A stretch of 64,000 bases of DNA from Petunia secreta. Taxonomy: Eukaryota > Streptophyta > Magnoliopsida > Solanales > Solanaceae. Both the position numbers and the translations under genes were made by a program. The notes beneath the pieces are model-generated. The model worked only from the letters and a program-made list of their open reading frames with translations. It was not told the DNA's origin and made no database searches. Positions within the stretch are counted from its first letter, which is position 1. Each line of letters starts with the position of its first letter. The DNA lies in the NCBI GenBank assembly GCA_029990175.1, contig JARKIP010000011.1, positions 124,001-188,000 of the forward strand, read 5' to 3'. Below, piece after piece: positions 11,609 through 23,400 of this stretch.

Positions 11609-11971
11609 GCCAAAAACTTGTCGCTCCATTGGTTTCTTCCCTTTGCCCTGAACTACTCCTCTCTTCTTGGCTGGTGGTTTAGAAGTACCATCCTCACGGA
11701 TCACCACTGGCTCTTCTTTCACATTGGTTGATTTCCTCTTGCCCGTGGCTGCCTGAGGAACGGGAATAGTTTGGGCACTTGGAGCCGATCTCTTCTTTGC
11801 TAAAGGCATGACCTCAAGCTCAGCATTCTCCTTTTCCACATCCGGGGCATGTGTATCTTGTTTCTTCTTTAAGCGCTGCTCCCTTTTATCCTTGCCCTCT
11901 GGTTGATTCCGCGGTGGTTGGCCACCGTCCCCGCTTCCACCACTCTTGGATGTTTGCTTTGTAATCGCCAT
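11609..11971 (-). pseudogene. Athila third ORF (env-like position), N-terminal fragment
   Basis: From ATG at 11971 the minus strand encodes a Lys/Pro/Glu-rich, low-complexity N-terminus (for example PPRNQPEGKDKREQRLKKKQ). A splice-like CAG precedes the ATG. Athila elements carry a third ORF here that has sometimes been called env-like. No signal peptide or membrane segment is visible in this fragment, which breaks off at the element border. No envelope function is supported. Confidence 0.5.
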
Positions 11972-11984
11972 TTTGTAATGGAAT

Positions 11985-13602
11985 ACCTGTATCCAAACAA
12001 AGTAAAATTAGCCAATGAAGTATAACCGAGTGCATTAAAATAGCTAGAAACTCATCCAAGTCAAGCTTTGTATTAACTTCACATTGGTGCGCATGCACCC
12101 TACACTTAAAGCTCAAGTGTATTTCACAATTAATCAATTTACGCTCATAGTATACTCAGGGTGTCATTTGCGAGGTACTCAGACTTCCCTCGATGCACAC
12201 TTCTTTATTCGAAACAATTCTCATGGTTAAAATTCACCAAAGTGTGCAAACGGGGTTCCCACACCCCACACTTGTGCTCTACTTCATCTAAAAAATATGG
12301 AGAAATATTATCTTAAGCAAAATAATAAGAGCAGCCCATGAATTGCACAACGGAGCAGCGGCTCGCTTAACTAATGCGCGAAACGACACTCGCCATGTGT
12401 GAATAATGCGCATTGAGTGTCGTTCAAGTGAAAACGTTTTAAACTCAGCCCCAAGCCCTAATTTTAACCAATTTATGTTCAACCTATATCCCCTAATTGA
12501 TTTGGCTACTCAGACTTCGCCGAATATATTAAATTTATCACTGGGGAATTTCATCAAACACCTTACGTGCGAGAAACTGGACAGCTTGTGTATAAGTTAT
12601 TTGATTGTGTTTTGGCCTCCCAACTCTGGGAGGTTTCATGTTATACTCATCCCGCTGCATTACCGCACCCCCACAGCCGATACCAATAAAAAATATTCAA
12701 TATGCCATGTTGTCATCATAAACTTGAATTAAAAAACTAAACCTAAGGGAAAAGGGGGATGGGGAAATCTGTAGCATTTATGTTGCAGCTTCAGGGACGA
12801 GGGAGAGAGCACGAGAGAGAAGATGAGAAAAAAAGATCATACCTAGGAACCAAGAAACACTGCGTGTATGCTGTTTTTCGCATTTTTCTTTTCTTGTTCT
12901 CTGTTTTTCCTTTTGTTTTTTGTGTTGTGTTGTTTTGTGTTTGTGTGTGTGTGAAGTTGGAATTTAAAAGAACATACCAACATACAGTTCCCAGCGCTAA
13001 ATCCTTACAACACTGTTTCTATTTCGTTTTAATGTTTGAAGTTTGAAAAAAAATAGCACAAAACTTACCAGTGCAAACAGCGTGGCGCGCGACGCGCAGG
13101 GGCCTGTATGGTCTCATTTCTGTTTTTTCCATTTGCTGCATACATCGTATGGCGCGATCAGCCCACAACACTATTTATGATTTTTTTTTTTCAAAAATTA
13201 TCTGTGCAAACAGTCTGGCGCAGGGGCCTGTATGGTCTCATTTCTGTTTTGTACTTTGAAAACCACAAGTAACAGCCACCATACAGCCTGCCTTGCGATA
13301 CACGCAAGGCTGTATGGCCTTGACTGAATAGCTTTTGCTTCTGTTTAAGTCTGGGGCCGGCTGCTTTTGTTGTTCCAACTGATTCTTGAGCCTTGGAAAC
13401 CTGGAAACACAATACACAAACACATTAATCACACCAATTTTCCGTTCTTTTTGTGCTTTTCCATTTTTATTTATTTTTATTTTTATTTATTTTTTTCTTA
13501 AATGAAAATACGGATTAACTAACTCTAAAAAGAGATAAAACATGGGTTTCCTCCCATGAAGCGTTTGATTTAACGTCGCGACACGACGAGTACATCCCTT
13601 TT
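11985..13602 (-). other. Non-coding spacer between integrase and third ORF of the Athila element
   Basis: About 1.6 kb without a conserved frame. It holds two direct copies of GGGGCCTGTATGGTCTCATT (near 13099 and 13218) in a duplicated segment spaced about 120 bp. A long spacer at this position is usual in Athila elements. It was scanned for the missing 3' LTR; nothing matches 18801-20097. Confidence 0.6.
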
Positions 13603-14739
13603 TCAAAAGTCGACCGAAGAAATGGAAGATTTAAGCCTATCGACTTCACATCCCCAATATCGCTTCACTCTTTGCCCATTCACTAGAAACGACTTATCCG
13701 AACCTGGGGCTCGCAATACAATCGCTCCATGGGGCATCACCTTAACAATTTCAAACGGACCAGACCATCTCGATTTGAGCATACCAGGGAAGAGCTTCAA
13801 CCTGGAGTTAAATAAAAGAACTAGTTGGCCCGGCTCAAAGTGACGGTGCTGAATACGCTTGTCATGCCACCGCTTAGTCTTCTCTTTATATAACTTGGCG
13901 TTTTCATACGCGTTCAACCTATACTGATCAAGTTCATCGAGTTGCAGCAATCTCTTCTCACCCGCCAATTCCATATCAAAATTTAGCTTCTTGATCGCCC
14001 AATAGGCCTTGTGCTCAAGCTCGACTGACAAGTGGCATGCTTTCCCATATACCAGCTTATACGGTGAAGTCCCAATTGGAGTTTTATACGCTGTCCTATA
14101 TGCCCAGAGTGCATCATCGAGCTTGGTAGCCCAATCCTTCCTATTCGCACTGACAGTCTTCTCAAGAATTTTCTTCACCTCTCTATTGGACACCTCAGCC
14201 TGCCCACTAGTTTGCGGATGATAGGCGGTGGCGACCTTATGCTTGACCCCGTTATACTTGCTACCATTCAATGAGGGGAAGAGCCCCATGAAGTCGATCC
14301 CTCGCATAACGAAAATCTCCACCTCTAGAATGCCTTGCAGAGGCATCTCTTGCTTCCTTGTGATTGTACCGGTTCTTTGACGCCGATCGAACTTCTTTAC
14401 AAAAGCGTGAGCATCTTTGAATAGTGTCGGCCAATAGAAACCAGACTGAAGGAAATGCATGGCACTCTTACAGGACAACCGCCTTCTTTTCCTCAGGAAT
14501 GCATCTTCTCACCAACTGATCTGCACACACTCTAAACAGAAACGACTCATCCCACATATAAAATCTCACATCATGGAAGAACCGACGCTTAACTTTTGCA
14601 GTCAGATGTGGTGGCACTGCCTCACTTACCAAATAGTTGACATAGTCAGCATACCATGGGTCCGAGTGATTGGTGATGGCAAAAAGTTGCTCATCAGGGA
14701 AGGTTTCTCTAATCAAACCTCCTTTATCCACATGCTTGT
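13603..14739 (-). pseudogene. Athila integrase with catalytic-core deletion
   Basis: The zinc domain is damaged: the expected CxxC reads FDRRQRTG in the frame starting at 14478. The segment GIDFMGLFPSLNGSKY is followed immediately by GVKHKVATAYHPQTSGQAEV. In family members about 50-60 residues lie between these points, including the second catalytic Asp, so a deletion near 14265 removed part of the core. The C-terminal GPY/F-like region (RWSGPFEIVKV) is preserved to 13603. The protein cannot be active. Confidence 0.85.
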
Positions 14740-16080
14740 GGTTCTCCAACCTAGATAGGTGGTCAGCTACTTGATTTTCCATTCCCTTACGGTCCCAGAC
14801 CTCCAAGTCAAATTCCTGCAACAATAACACCCAACGAATTAGTCGAGGCTTAGCATCATTTTTATCAATTAAGTACCTGATTGCTGCATGGCTTGTGTAG
14901 ACAAACTTTGGTTCCAACCAAGTATGCCCGAAACTTATCAAAGGTATATACTACTGCTAACAACTCTTTTTCAGTAACTGTGTAATTCAATTGGGCGGGA
15001 TTGAGAGTTTTGCTGGCGTAGTAAATGGAATGGAACACCTTGTTCCTCCTTTGCCCCAGGACTGCACCAATAGCGACATCGCTAGCATCACATATTAATT
15101 CAAATGGTGCAGTCCAATCAGGAGCCACTATTATTGGTGTAGACACAAATTTCTCTTTCAGCTCATTAAAGGCTCTCAGACAGGCCTCATCCAACACAAA
15201 TGCTGCTTCTTTCTCAAGTAACTTGCACAAAGGAGTAGAAATTTTAGAAAAATCTTTAATAAACCTCCTATAGAAGCCAGCATGTCTGAGAAAACTTCGG
15301 ACTCCTTTTACAGGTAATTTTTCAACTGCCTCCACCTTCGCCTTGTCAACCTCAATTCCAGCACTGGATACCTTGTGTCCCAAAACTATACCTTCACGAA
15401 CTATAAAATGGTATTTTTCCCAGTTTAAGCACTAGACCAAGATTAGTTAGAGAAGCATCAAAAGAAGAACCAAAGACAGAAAAATCATCCATAAACACTT
15501 CGACAAACTTCTCCACCATATCAGTGAGAATAGCCATCATACACCTTTGAAAAGTTGCAGGTGCATTACATAGCCCGATGTCATCCTTCTATAGGCATAG
15601 GTACCGTAAGGGCATGTAAAAGTAGTTTTCTCCTAGTCTTCGGAAGTAATCCATATCTGGTTGTAGCCAGAGTAACCGTCAAGGAAACAGTAATACTCTT
15701 ACCAGCTAGCCTATCTAACATCTGATCAATAAAGGGGAGGGGAAAGTGATCCTTTTGGGTGGCTTTATTCAATTTTCGATAATCAATGCACACCCTCCAC
15801 CCCGTAATAGTTCTTGTGGGGATAAGTTCATTATTCTTATTTTGCACCACTGTCATCCCTCCCTTTTTAGGGATACATTGCACTGGACTTACCCACTTGC
15901 TGTCAGAGATAGGAAAAATTATACCTGCATCTAACCATTTAATCACCTCTTTCTTTACCACATCTTTCATGATTGGATTGAGGCGACGCTGATGCTCCAC
16001 ACTTTGCTTGTATCCTTCCTCCATAAAGATCTTGTGCATGCAAAAATCCGGGCTTATTCCCTTGATATCAGCTATGGTCT
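14740..16080 (-). pseudogene. Athila reverse transcriptase and RNase H, broken
   Basis: The frame from 16039 includes WVSPVQCIPKKGGMTVV, RVCIDYRKLNKATQKDHFPL and FIDQMLDRLAGK. A frameshift near 15690 is followed by the APATFQRCM block and the catalytic FMDD motif near 15490. The thumb region KVSSAGIEVDKAKVEAVEKL and an RNase H with ICDASDVAIGAVLGQ follow in the frame starting at 15383, and a further shift near 14890 leads to the RNase H end (NQVADHLSRLEN, near 14755). Confidence 0.88.
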
Positions 16081-16172
16081 AGCCAATAGCACTCTTATGC
16101 TCTCATAGCATTCTCAACAACTTTTCTACCTGCAGGTCAGACAACAGAGAAGAAATAATCATAGGTAAAGTG

Positions 16173-17150
16173 TCAAATTGTCCCAAAATAAGCATAACGA
16201 AGATGAGCAGGTAAAGGTTTGAGCTCAAGCTTGGGCGCCTCTTCAATAGATGGCTTGGGTGGTGGCCTTAGCGGTCTATCTAGAGGCTCAAACTTGGGAA
16301 ACCCCATAATAAAGTCACAAGAGCAGTCTAAAAGCTGCAACATCTCCTCTATATCAGCATCTTCACTAGTTTCTTCTCCCAACATCAGTGCTCGCTGCAG
16401 ATCATCATTAACATAATCAGCTGGATCACTCGACTTCTCCTCCGGGTCACTCACTGTGATCATGGACAACTCGTCATGATGGTTAGACATTTTTAGAGCC
16501 TTGTACACATTAAAAACTGCTTCCTGATCATCCACCTTCATTGTCATTTTTCCCTCTCGGGCACGGATCACAGCATCACCAGTGGCTAAGAAAGGCCGTT
16601 CTAAGATGATGGGGACTTCCTTATCTGCCTCATAATCCAGGATAACAAAATCAGCGGGCAAAATAAATTGACCAATTTGAACCAATACATCCTCAATCAC
16701 CCCCTCAGGATAAGTAGTAGACCGATCAGCTAACTTAAGTGAGACTTTTGTTGGCTTTGGAATACCGAGACCCAGTTGGTTGCACACACACAATGGCATA
16801 AGATTTATGCTAGCCCCTAGATCACATAGGGCTCGACCAACTGCTATGTTGCCAACACGAATAGGAATGATGAAACTACCTGGATCCTTCAACTTTTGTG
16901 GGAGTTTGTTCTGAACTCTGGATGTGCACTCTTCAGTAAGTGCCACAGTTTCAAATTCATTGAGTTTCCTCTTTGATGACACTATGTCTTTGATGTACTT
17001 GGCATACTTTGGAATTCCTCGGAGCACGTCTACCAATGGAATATTGATACTAGTCTGACTAAGTATGCCCAAGATCTTCGTGACTGCGGGATCCTGCAGA
17101 TTCTTTTGCAACCTTCGAGGAAAAGGAGGTGGTGGTTTAGCAGCACTCAC
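16173..17150 (-). pseudogene. Athila aspartic protease region
   Basis: An open frame of 325 codons covers the gag C-terminal tail and protease. The active-site block reads GRALCDLGASINLMPL near 16820 (D-L-G-A-S, the form usual in Athila), followed by VPIILERPFLATGDAVI near 16600. It ends at 16173 before the RT. This is the longest unbroken frame of the element. Confidence 0.85.
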
Positions 17151-17159
17151 TGCCTCTTA

Positions 17160-18685
17160 CTTTTCTACCTCTTTCTCGACTTCGACTACTGGCTTAGCTT
17201 CTTTTCGTTCGTCAGAGTGAGACTGCTTTAGCTTCTTTGGAAATTCTTCCAGCTCTCTCCCATTTCTTAATGAAACTGCTTACACCTGTTCCTTGGGATT
17301 GGGATCAGTATTGCTTGGCAAAGCACCAAGTGGCCTTGTATTTTGATTGCTAGCAAGCTGTCCCATTTGTTTTTCTAAAGAGCGAATGGCACTGTCCTGG
17401 TTCTGCTGGAGACTTGAAATTTTCTGATTAAGATCAACAGCCAGTTTTTGTATCATTGCCTCAATTTTTGACGTTTCAGGCTATTTCTGCTGCAGTGGAT
17501 TCTACACTTGCTGAGTATTACCTTGAGGTTGTCTGCTGCCTTGTCCGCCTTGATTACCGCCCCATGAGAAATTAGGGTGGTTGCGAAAGTTAAGCGGGTA
17601 AGTGTTGCCATACTGAACATTTTGGTTGAAACCCCTGCTCTGCTGACCCACGTAAAATGCAGACTCTGGGTTGTCCATGCAAACATCACTTATATGACCA
17701 GATCCACCACACACATCACAGAATGGAGTTGCTTGCACTAGTTGAACCTGGGGTGGAGCCTCCGGCTTGCCTACTTGGATTTAGTACTGCATCAAGTTGC
17801 TGCTTAATAGAGTGTTGCAATACTGCCATTTCAGCTCTCATAGCTGTCAGTACATCCACTTCCATCTTTCCACCTAACTTGAGAATTTTGCCTCTTCATG
17901 AGTCACCTTGATAATGCTGACTTCCTTTTGAAATTTTGTTAAGAATGATCTCTAGCTCATCATATACTGCTTCTCTAGACTTGGTTCACCACAATAAGCA
18001 TCTAGCAAGATTTTACTATGCGATTGGAGTCCCTCAACAAAAATATGTCCCAATACCTCTTTTGATTGACCATAGTGTGGGCAGCTTCTCAACAATGCCT
18101 TGAACCTTTCCCATGCTTCACCTATCTCCTCTGATGAATCTTGACTAAATAACACTATATCACTTTGATCTTTGCAGTCTTGCCCGACGGAAAGAATTTG
18201 ATCAGAAACTTCATTGCCAGTTCGTCCCAAGAGTTAATGGAGTTCGGTGGTTGGACCAAAAGCCAATTCTTTGCTTCACCCAGCAAGGTGAATGGAAATA
18301 TAGTCAGCCGTATATATTCATCTGACACATCAACATATTTGTTAGTGTCGCTGATCTCCAAAAAATTCTGCATGTGCTGTTGAGGATCTTCATGTGACAA
18401 GCCCGCGAACTGACCATTAGACTGGAAGAGTCGGATCATACTCTCTTTCAGCTCAAATTTACCAGTAATGGTGGGCCTCACAATAGCTTTGGCCATGTTA
18501 TAGAGAGTAGGTCTGGCCACATCCAGTATGGTGTGGTTTTGATTTTTAGCCATCTCTGCAGGTTCAGAAATAAGAGCTTTATCTAGCTTTGCTTTGTGTC
18601 TGGCCACCTTCCTTAGCCTGTGAAAAAGTCTTTTAGGTTCAGGGTCAAAAGTGTAGATTTTATCACCACTCTTGCTCCTTCGCAT
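17160..18685 (-). pseudogene. Athila gag with zinc knuckle, broken
   Basis: Starting near 18685, the frame includes ILDVARPTLYNMAKAIVRPT, an N-terminal block typical of Athila gag, then LLGEAKNWLLVQPPNSINSW. A frameshift near 18170 shifts to RFKALLRSCPHYGQSKEVLG. The zinc knuckle CDVCGGSGHISDVC lies near 17710 and a Gly/Gln/Asn-rich segment follows. Stops near 17500, 17280 and 17155 interrupt the tail leading into protease. Confidence 0.85.
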
Positions 18686-18778
18686 TCAAGCCAAAACCTG
18701 AAACACCCAGAGACAACTAAAACAAAAATTAATCTTAAACAAATAACAAATAAAAGCTATCTAGAAACTAATTTAATC

Positions 18779-18800
18779 TTAGGAAACGGTGCCAAAAACT
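18779..18800 (-). other. Athila primer binding site
   Basis: On the minus strand the LTR end is followed by AGTTTTTGGCACCGTTTCC. The family standard is TGGCGCCGTTGCCGGGGA-like, considered complementary to tRNA-Asp; this copy has several changes. Confidence 0.7.
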
Positions 18801-20097
18801 TATCGCTCCAAACGCACACGCAAGTATACGTGGTCGATCAAGTAATAAAGTGATAAGAAAGTATCATTTCCACGAGGACTATCGATTAACTATTAACTAG
18901 ACAAACTTTAATTCAAATATTCTTCAAGAGAGTTCAACCAAATTTCGAGTGGGTTTAATTAAACTAATTAGCTAAAAGTAATAAGTAAATGGAAAGCAAG
19001 ACAATTCAAGAGTTTGAGATATCAGTGACAGAAAATATTCCAGGATTATGGGACGATCACCAATCCAGTTATACTCCTTTGCTAATTGAATTAACTTTAT
19101 TTATCTGAGTTGCTAATCACAGGGTTGATTATACTCACAGAGCTCTTTTGATGCCCTACTTGCCTATTCAGGCCAACCTAATGCCTATATGTCTATGGAA
19201 TTAGAGTTAACAAGAATGCATGTGCTTCTCCTGTATACTGATTAAGCATGACTGTTAGGTATATTTCTATCCTAACCGCGAAACCATTCCCCGATGCCCG
19301 GGTTCAAGAAGACGCTTTATTTAATTCTATTGCAACCTACGATTCCCACTTTCGAGTTCAACCATAGGTTCATGGATAGTACTTAACAACTGGCCAGGAA
19401 ATCAAGTAATTCAGAGCAGAATTAAATAAGCAGCTCAATTTGATAAATTTAATAGAATTCAATCAACTTCAGAGTACAACTTTCATGGTTAACCCATAAC
19501 TCTAGAATAATAGAGTTTAGCTACTCATAGACAAGATAGCTTTCTCACAAAATAATCTAAAATTCATGAAACAATGAAGAGGAAAGAAGAATTACAACTC
19601 AATTGATGAATCTTGGTTTCTCTAGCCTCTCCTATAGTTTTTGCCTCCAAAAATACGTAAATCCCCAAAAAAAAAAAAAAAAAAGTTTACAAGGGTTTTA
19701 AATATGAAATATGCTAGTGGCCCACGTTTTTAGCTTGTCCCAGCTGCTCTAGGACTGTTTCCCATTGCATACACCGGAGCATGCCAAGCATCTGTAGCTG
19801 TATGCGCTACTTCTCTCAATTTCTTCAATATTTGCACTCTTCCCGGTCCATACAGCCGAGCATACCAAGCATCCATGGCTGTACCAGCTGCTTCTTCCTT
19901 GTTCTTGTACGAATCAAGCTCCAATTTCCTTCATTTCGCTCCTAAAACATCCAAACACCTCAAGTTAGAATTTTTAAATCAATCATTGTTGGGCACATAA
20001 TATAATGAAAAAACACAAAAGCTATAATAAATCAACACCGAGACATAAAATATACGTCCAACATCAAGGGGCAAGTTTTCATCCGAGTATGAAGTCA
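18801..20097 (-). repeat. Athila 5' LTR (only LTR present)
   Basis: Bounded on its inner side by the primer site and on its outer side by the host gag junction; it reads TGACTTCATACTC from 20097 downward. A 17-bp A-run lies near 19667-19684. The length of about 1.3 kb fits Athila LTRs. No second copy is found in the window. Confidence 0.7.
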
Positions 20098-20101
20098 AAG
20101 A

Positions 20102-20475
20102 ATCCATGTTTGTCAACACTTCTCCCTTGGTAGTCACCATGAAAGCGAGTGAGAAGAAAAGTGAGAAGACATCTTCCATGCAAAACAAGTCAAGTCGAAA
20201 TCTGAATTTGAAAGAAATGCAAGAGAAGGAGTATCCATTCTTGAATTCTAATGTTTCTGCTATGTTTGATGAACTCCTCAAGTTGAAGATCATTGAACTT
20301 CCTGAAATAAAGTGACCCAATTAAGCTTCCAAGATTGATGATCCAAATTACTACAAGTATCATCGATTGATTGGTCACGCTATCGAAAAGTGCTTCATCT
20401 TCAAAGAGAAAATCATGGATTTGGCCCGTCAAGGAGATATTTTGCTAGAAGAGGAAGTCTCCAACAAATAGCCAA
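20102..20475 (+). pseudogene. Gag of the gag-only element, 3' part
   Basis: Continues the gag frame after the nested element, with LKEMQEKEYPFLNSNVSAMF and a C-terminal cysteine/histidine block (YHRLIGHAIEKCFIFKEKIM, near 20360-20420). A TGA sits at 20313-20315 and a further stop near 20470. No protease or RT follows. Confidence 0.82.
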
Positions 20476-23400
20476 TGCAAGTTGACGCTCCTTGACGTAT
20501 GAGCATAAACTGCAAGTTACTCCTGGCTTGCAAGAGTATAAATTGTGCACGGCCAAATAAAATGATTAAAAAAAATCCGCTAGGTTGAAAATCTCAAAGG
20601 AGACGGCCTAGGCAAAAGTTAGGACTCAAAAAAAAAAAACTCATTTAATTGGAACTATGTTATGACTTGATCCTCTTCATTGAGGTACGTAGGCAACTTA
20701 GAATTTAATTCTAAGTTCAGTCAAATGAGTTTAAAAAAAATTAAAGTTTTATATGATCTTTGAAGTTAAGTTGGTGGTTCTACATTGATTTTTCCTTCAA
20801 TTATAGATGAACACAAGTCAAAAGAAAAGAAAAGACAATTTGCGTCAAAGTGGAAAACATATTTTATTTCTTCAATATAGAAGGAATTTGATACATCAAT
20901 GATTCAAATGAAAGAAAGTAAGCAACAAGGCTTCATCCTATACAAAGAGCCTAAGGCCTAAGTCCTGAAAAACAATTTGAAAACTAAGGTTCCGACGCAT
21001 CAAAGGGCTTTGTAAGGCAGCTGGGGGAGTCGTCAATTTGCCCAAGTCATGTCACGCAGCCAAAAGAAGGAGGTGCTCTTTAACAAAATTTTGGGAAGCC
21101 TAATCACCAAGACTGCAGAAATAGAAATCCAGATGTATTCGTTCATCAAGCCTTGAGAAGAACGCCCCATATGCGTCTTTGCTAAACCATATGAAGGTCT
21201 TGACAACACCAAGTATCTTCTCTCAAAGGTCATAACTACAAAGGTAGATGCAAGAGGTTTCTCTAAAGTTGGATGACCAAACACTCCAAATAGTTCCTCG
21301 TCGATCAAATGCCAAATTTTGAAAGTCCTTCTGTCACATATGGATTATTCTTGTTGCTCAAAACTTCAAACATGAATGTGACAACAAATGAGCTTTTTGG
21401 GTCTGATATCGAGACCATTCCAACTGTTGGACAGACCTACAAAAACAAGTAAAAAAAAAGGATCATGAAACCCGCAGCCAAAAGTCGAAATACACTAGGT
21501 GGTAGAGGCAATTTCCAAGATTTTTCTATGTCAATCCATAATTAATTAAGATTTGATCTTTGGCATGAGCATAGTACTCAGAGTCTAGTTTCTGAAGATC
21601 AAACAACTCGTGATTTGGACACTCATAGCTTAAGATATAAATTTTTTCGTGTGCTCGCAAGAATCTGTGAAATCAACGCGGCAAACATCTTGGTCAACTT
21701 CAAAGATTAATTCCAGCTGATTCATATGCGATATTGATCAGATTTTTGAAAATATTATAGCTCCAGAAGTCTTATTTCCAAAATAAAAAGAGGCTTGCAA
21801 TTCCGACACTCTCACAAGAAGATATGTCTTTTTTCCATAAAAACGCTCAAAGCTGTGAAAATTTGCTCGTTAAAATTCAGATCTGAATTCAAAAATTAAA
21901 ATGTATTAATCGGGATGGAATCAGGACTTAATTTTTGGATATATTATATATTCGAGAGTCCTCTATATAATGGAGAAAGCGGCTTGCAATTCGGACGCTC
22001 CCACAAGAAGATATAGTTGTTTCCGCCAGGATGCTCAAAGCTGGACCAATTTGATTGTAAAAATACAGAACTGAGTTCACCAGAGAAACTGTGCAAACCT
22101 GGACAGAATCAAGACCTGAATTTTTGAATATGTTATAGTTCGATGAGTCTTCTTTCTAATGGCACAGACGGCTTGCAATTTGGGCGCTCCTGTCTCATGA
22201 TATGACTTTTTTTTTTTTTTGGCAAGGTCGCTCCAAGTTGTAAGTTAGTGTGGCAGACCATTTTCTCAGATTCACAAATGAATTCCCGCTGACCCATAGG
22301 GTTTTTTTGCTCTGATTTCTTGATAGGTTGTAGGCCTATGTTTACCAGTTACACAGAGTCAAGAGTCTCGTTATTCGGATGCTTTGACGTCAAGATATGA
22401 ATTTTTTGGTAATAGTGCACAAAGCTGGAAAATCAACTTGCAGACGTGTAGATGTACTTTGAAAAGATTAATTTCAGCTTATTTGGAAGGATTTTGGATT
22501 AGATTTTTTGTTGTGTTGCGGCTCGTTAAGTCTACATTCTACTGCATCAAGTGCCTCATGATTTAGACGCTCTGAGAATATGATGTGAATTTTATGCTAT
22601 AGACGCGCACAACTGAAGACAAACTGCGACTAGGGAAATATGGCACCAGCTTTTCTTATTCCGCGTGAAAGATCAGTGCCAATGATGGAAACTTTTGATT
22701 CAACAGTATGTACAATCATGGGGCGACACTTCAACTCAACACCGAGGATATCTCCCATCTTAGATTGGATGGAGGAAAAGGACAATGTGCTCCTACACCT
22801 AGGTTGGAATGGGGAACTCGCCATGTACAAGAGGACATTCCATATGCTTCGTTTGCCAAGTTGCAAGAAGCCCAAGCTCATGAAAGTTGGAAGAAGAGAT
22901 GCTCATCAAGCCTTCAAAAGGAGTGCTCTAGTGTATCTCATGAAGCTGCGACGGAGATGCACCGAATAAACTCTCTCGCCAAAGCCACAAAGCTACAAAG
23001 AAGATCCTCCAAGTCATTCCTCGGCCAAAGCTACAAAACAGTAAGAGAGTCGCGCCAAGTAGTGTCTCATGCCAAAATTTTAGAATGAAGATTCAATGTT
23101 GAACAACAATATGCATCACTCCAAGCTCCAAGTTCGAAGCTAAAGGCCTTCGCTAATCCTACACAGCAATAATGAGTTCACAAACGCCAATGATAGGTGG
23201 TTATGTCAAATGCCTTGAGCAAGAAAAAGATGCAAAGATCCATCACTTGAAGATAGAAGCTAAAAGAATCTCCATGTGCTACTTCATCGAGCGACATAAA
23301 GCAAGGCCACTCCAAGTATTTTCTCATCAAGGCTTGACAGAAATTGCTTCTCTAAGTGATGTCACACCAAGAATGCAAAGTTGCGGGGACAACATGCTAC

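Larger units (their letters stand above)
11604..20101 (-). mobile_element. Athila-type Ty3/Gypsy element nested in gag, 3'-truncated
   Basis: The minus strand carries, in order from 20096 downward, a 5' LTR, a primer site, gag with zinc knuckle, protease, RT, RNase H, integrase, a long spacer and the start of a third ORF. AAAGA is found on both sides (11604-11608 and 20097-20101), and deleting the insert plus one copy rejoins the host gag in phase, which fixes the borders to within a base or two. An alternative reading puts the LTR start TG at 20097-20096 with the duplication as AAGAA/AAGAG. No 3' LTR is present at the low end. The gag type and third ORF point to Athila. Confidence 0.85.

Noticed and set aside
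11985..13602. A hidden 3' LTR of the Athila element
   Set aside because: No stretch matches 18801-20097 beyond the 20 bp at the element border.
22640..22969. 109-codon frame in the gag-only element
   Set aside because: Overlaps other frames of similar length in the same block, has no recognisable domain, and was kept only as part of the unassigned block.
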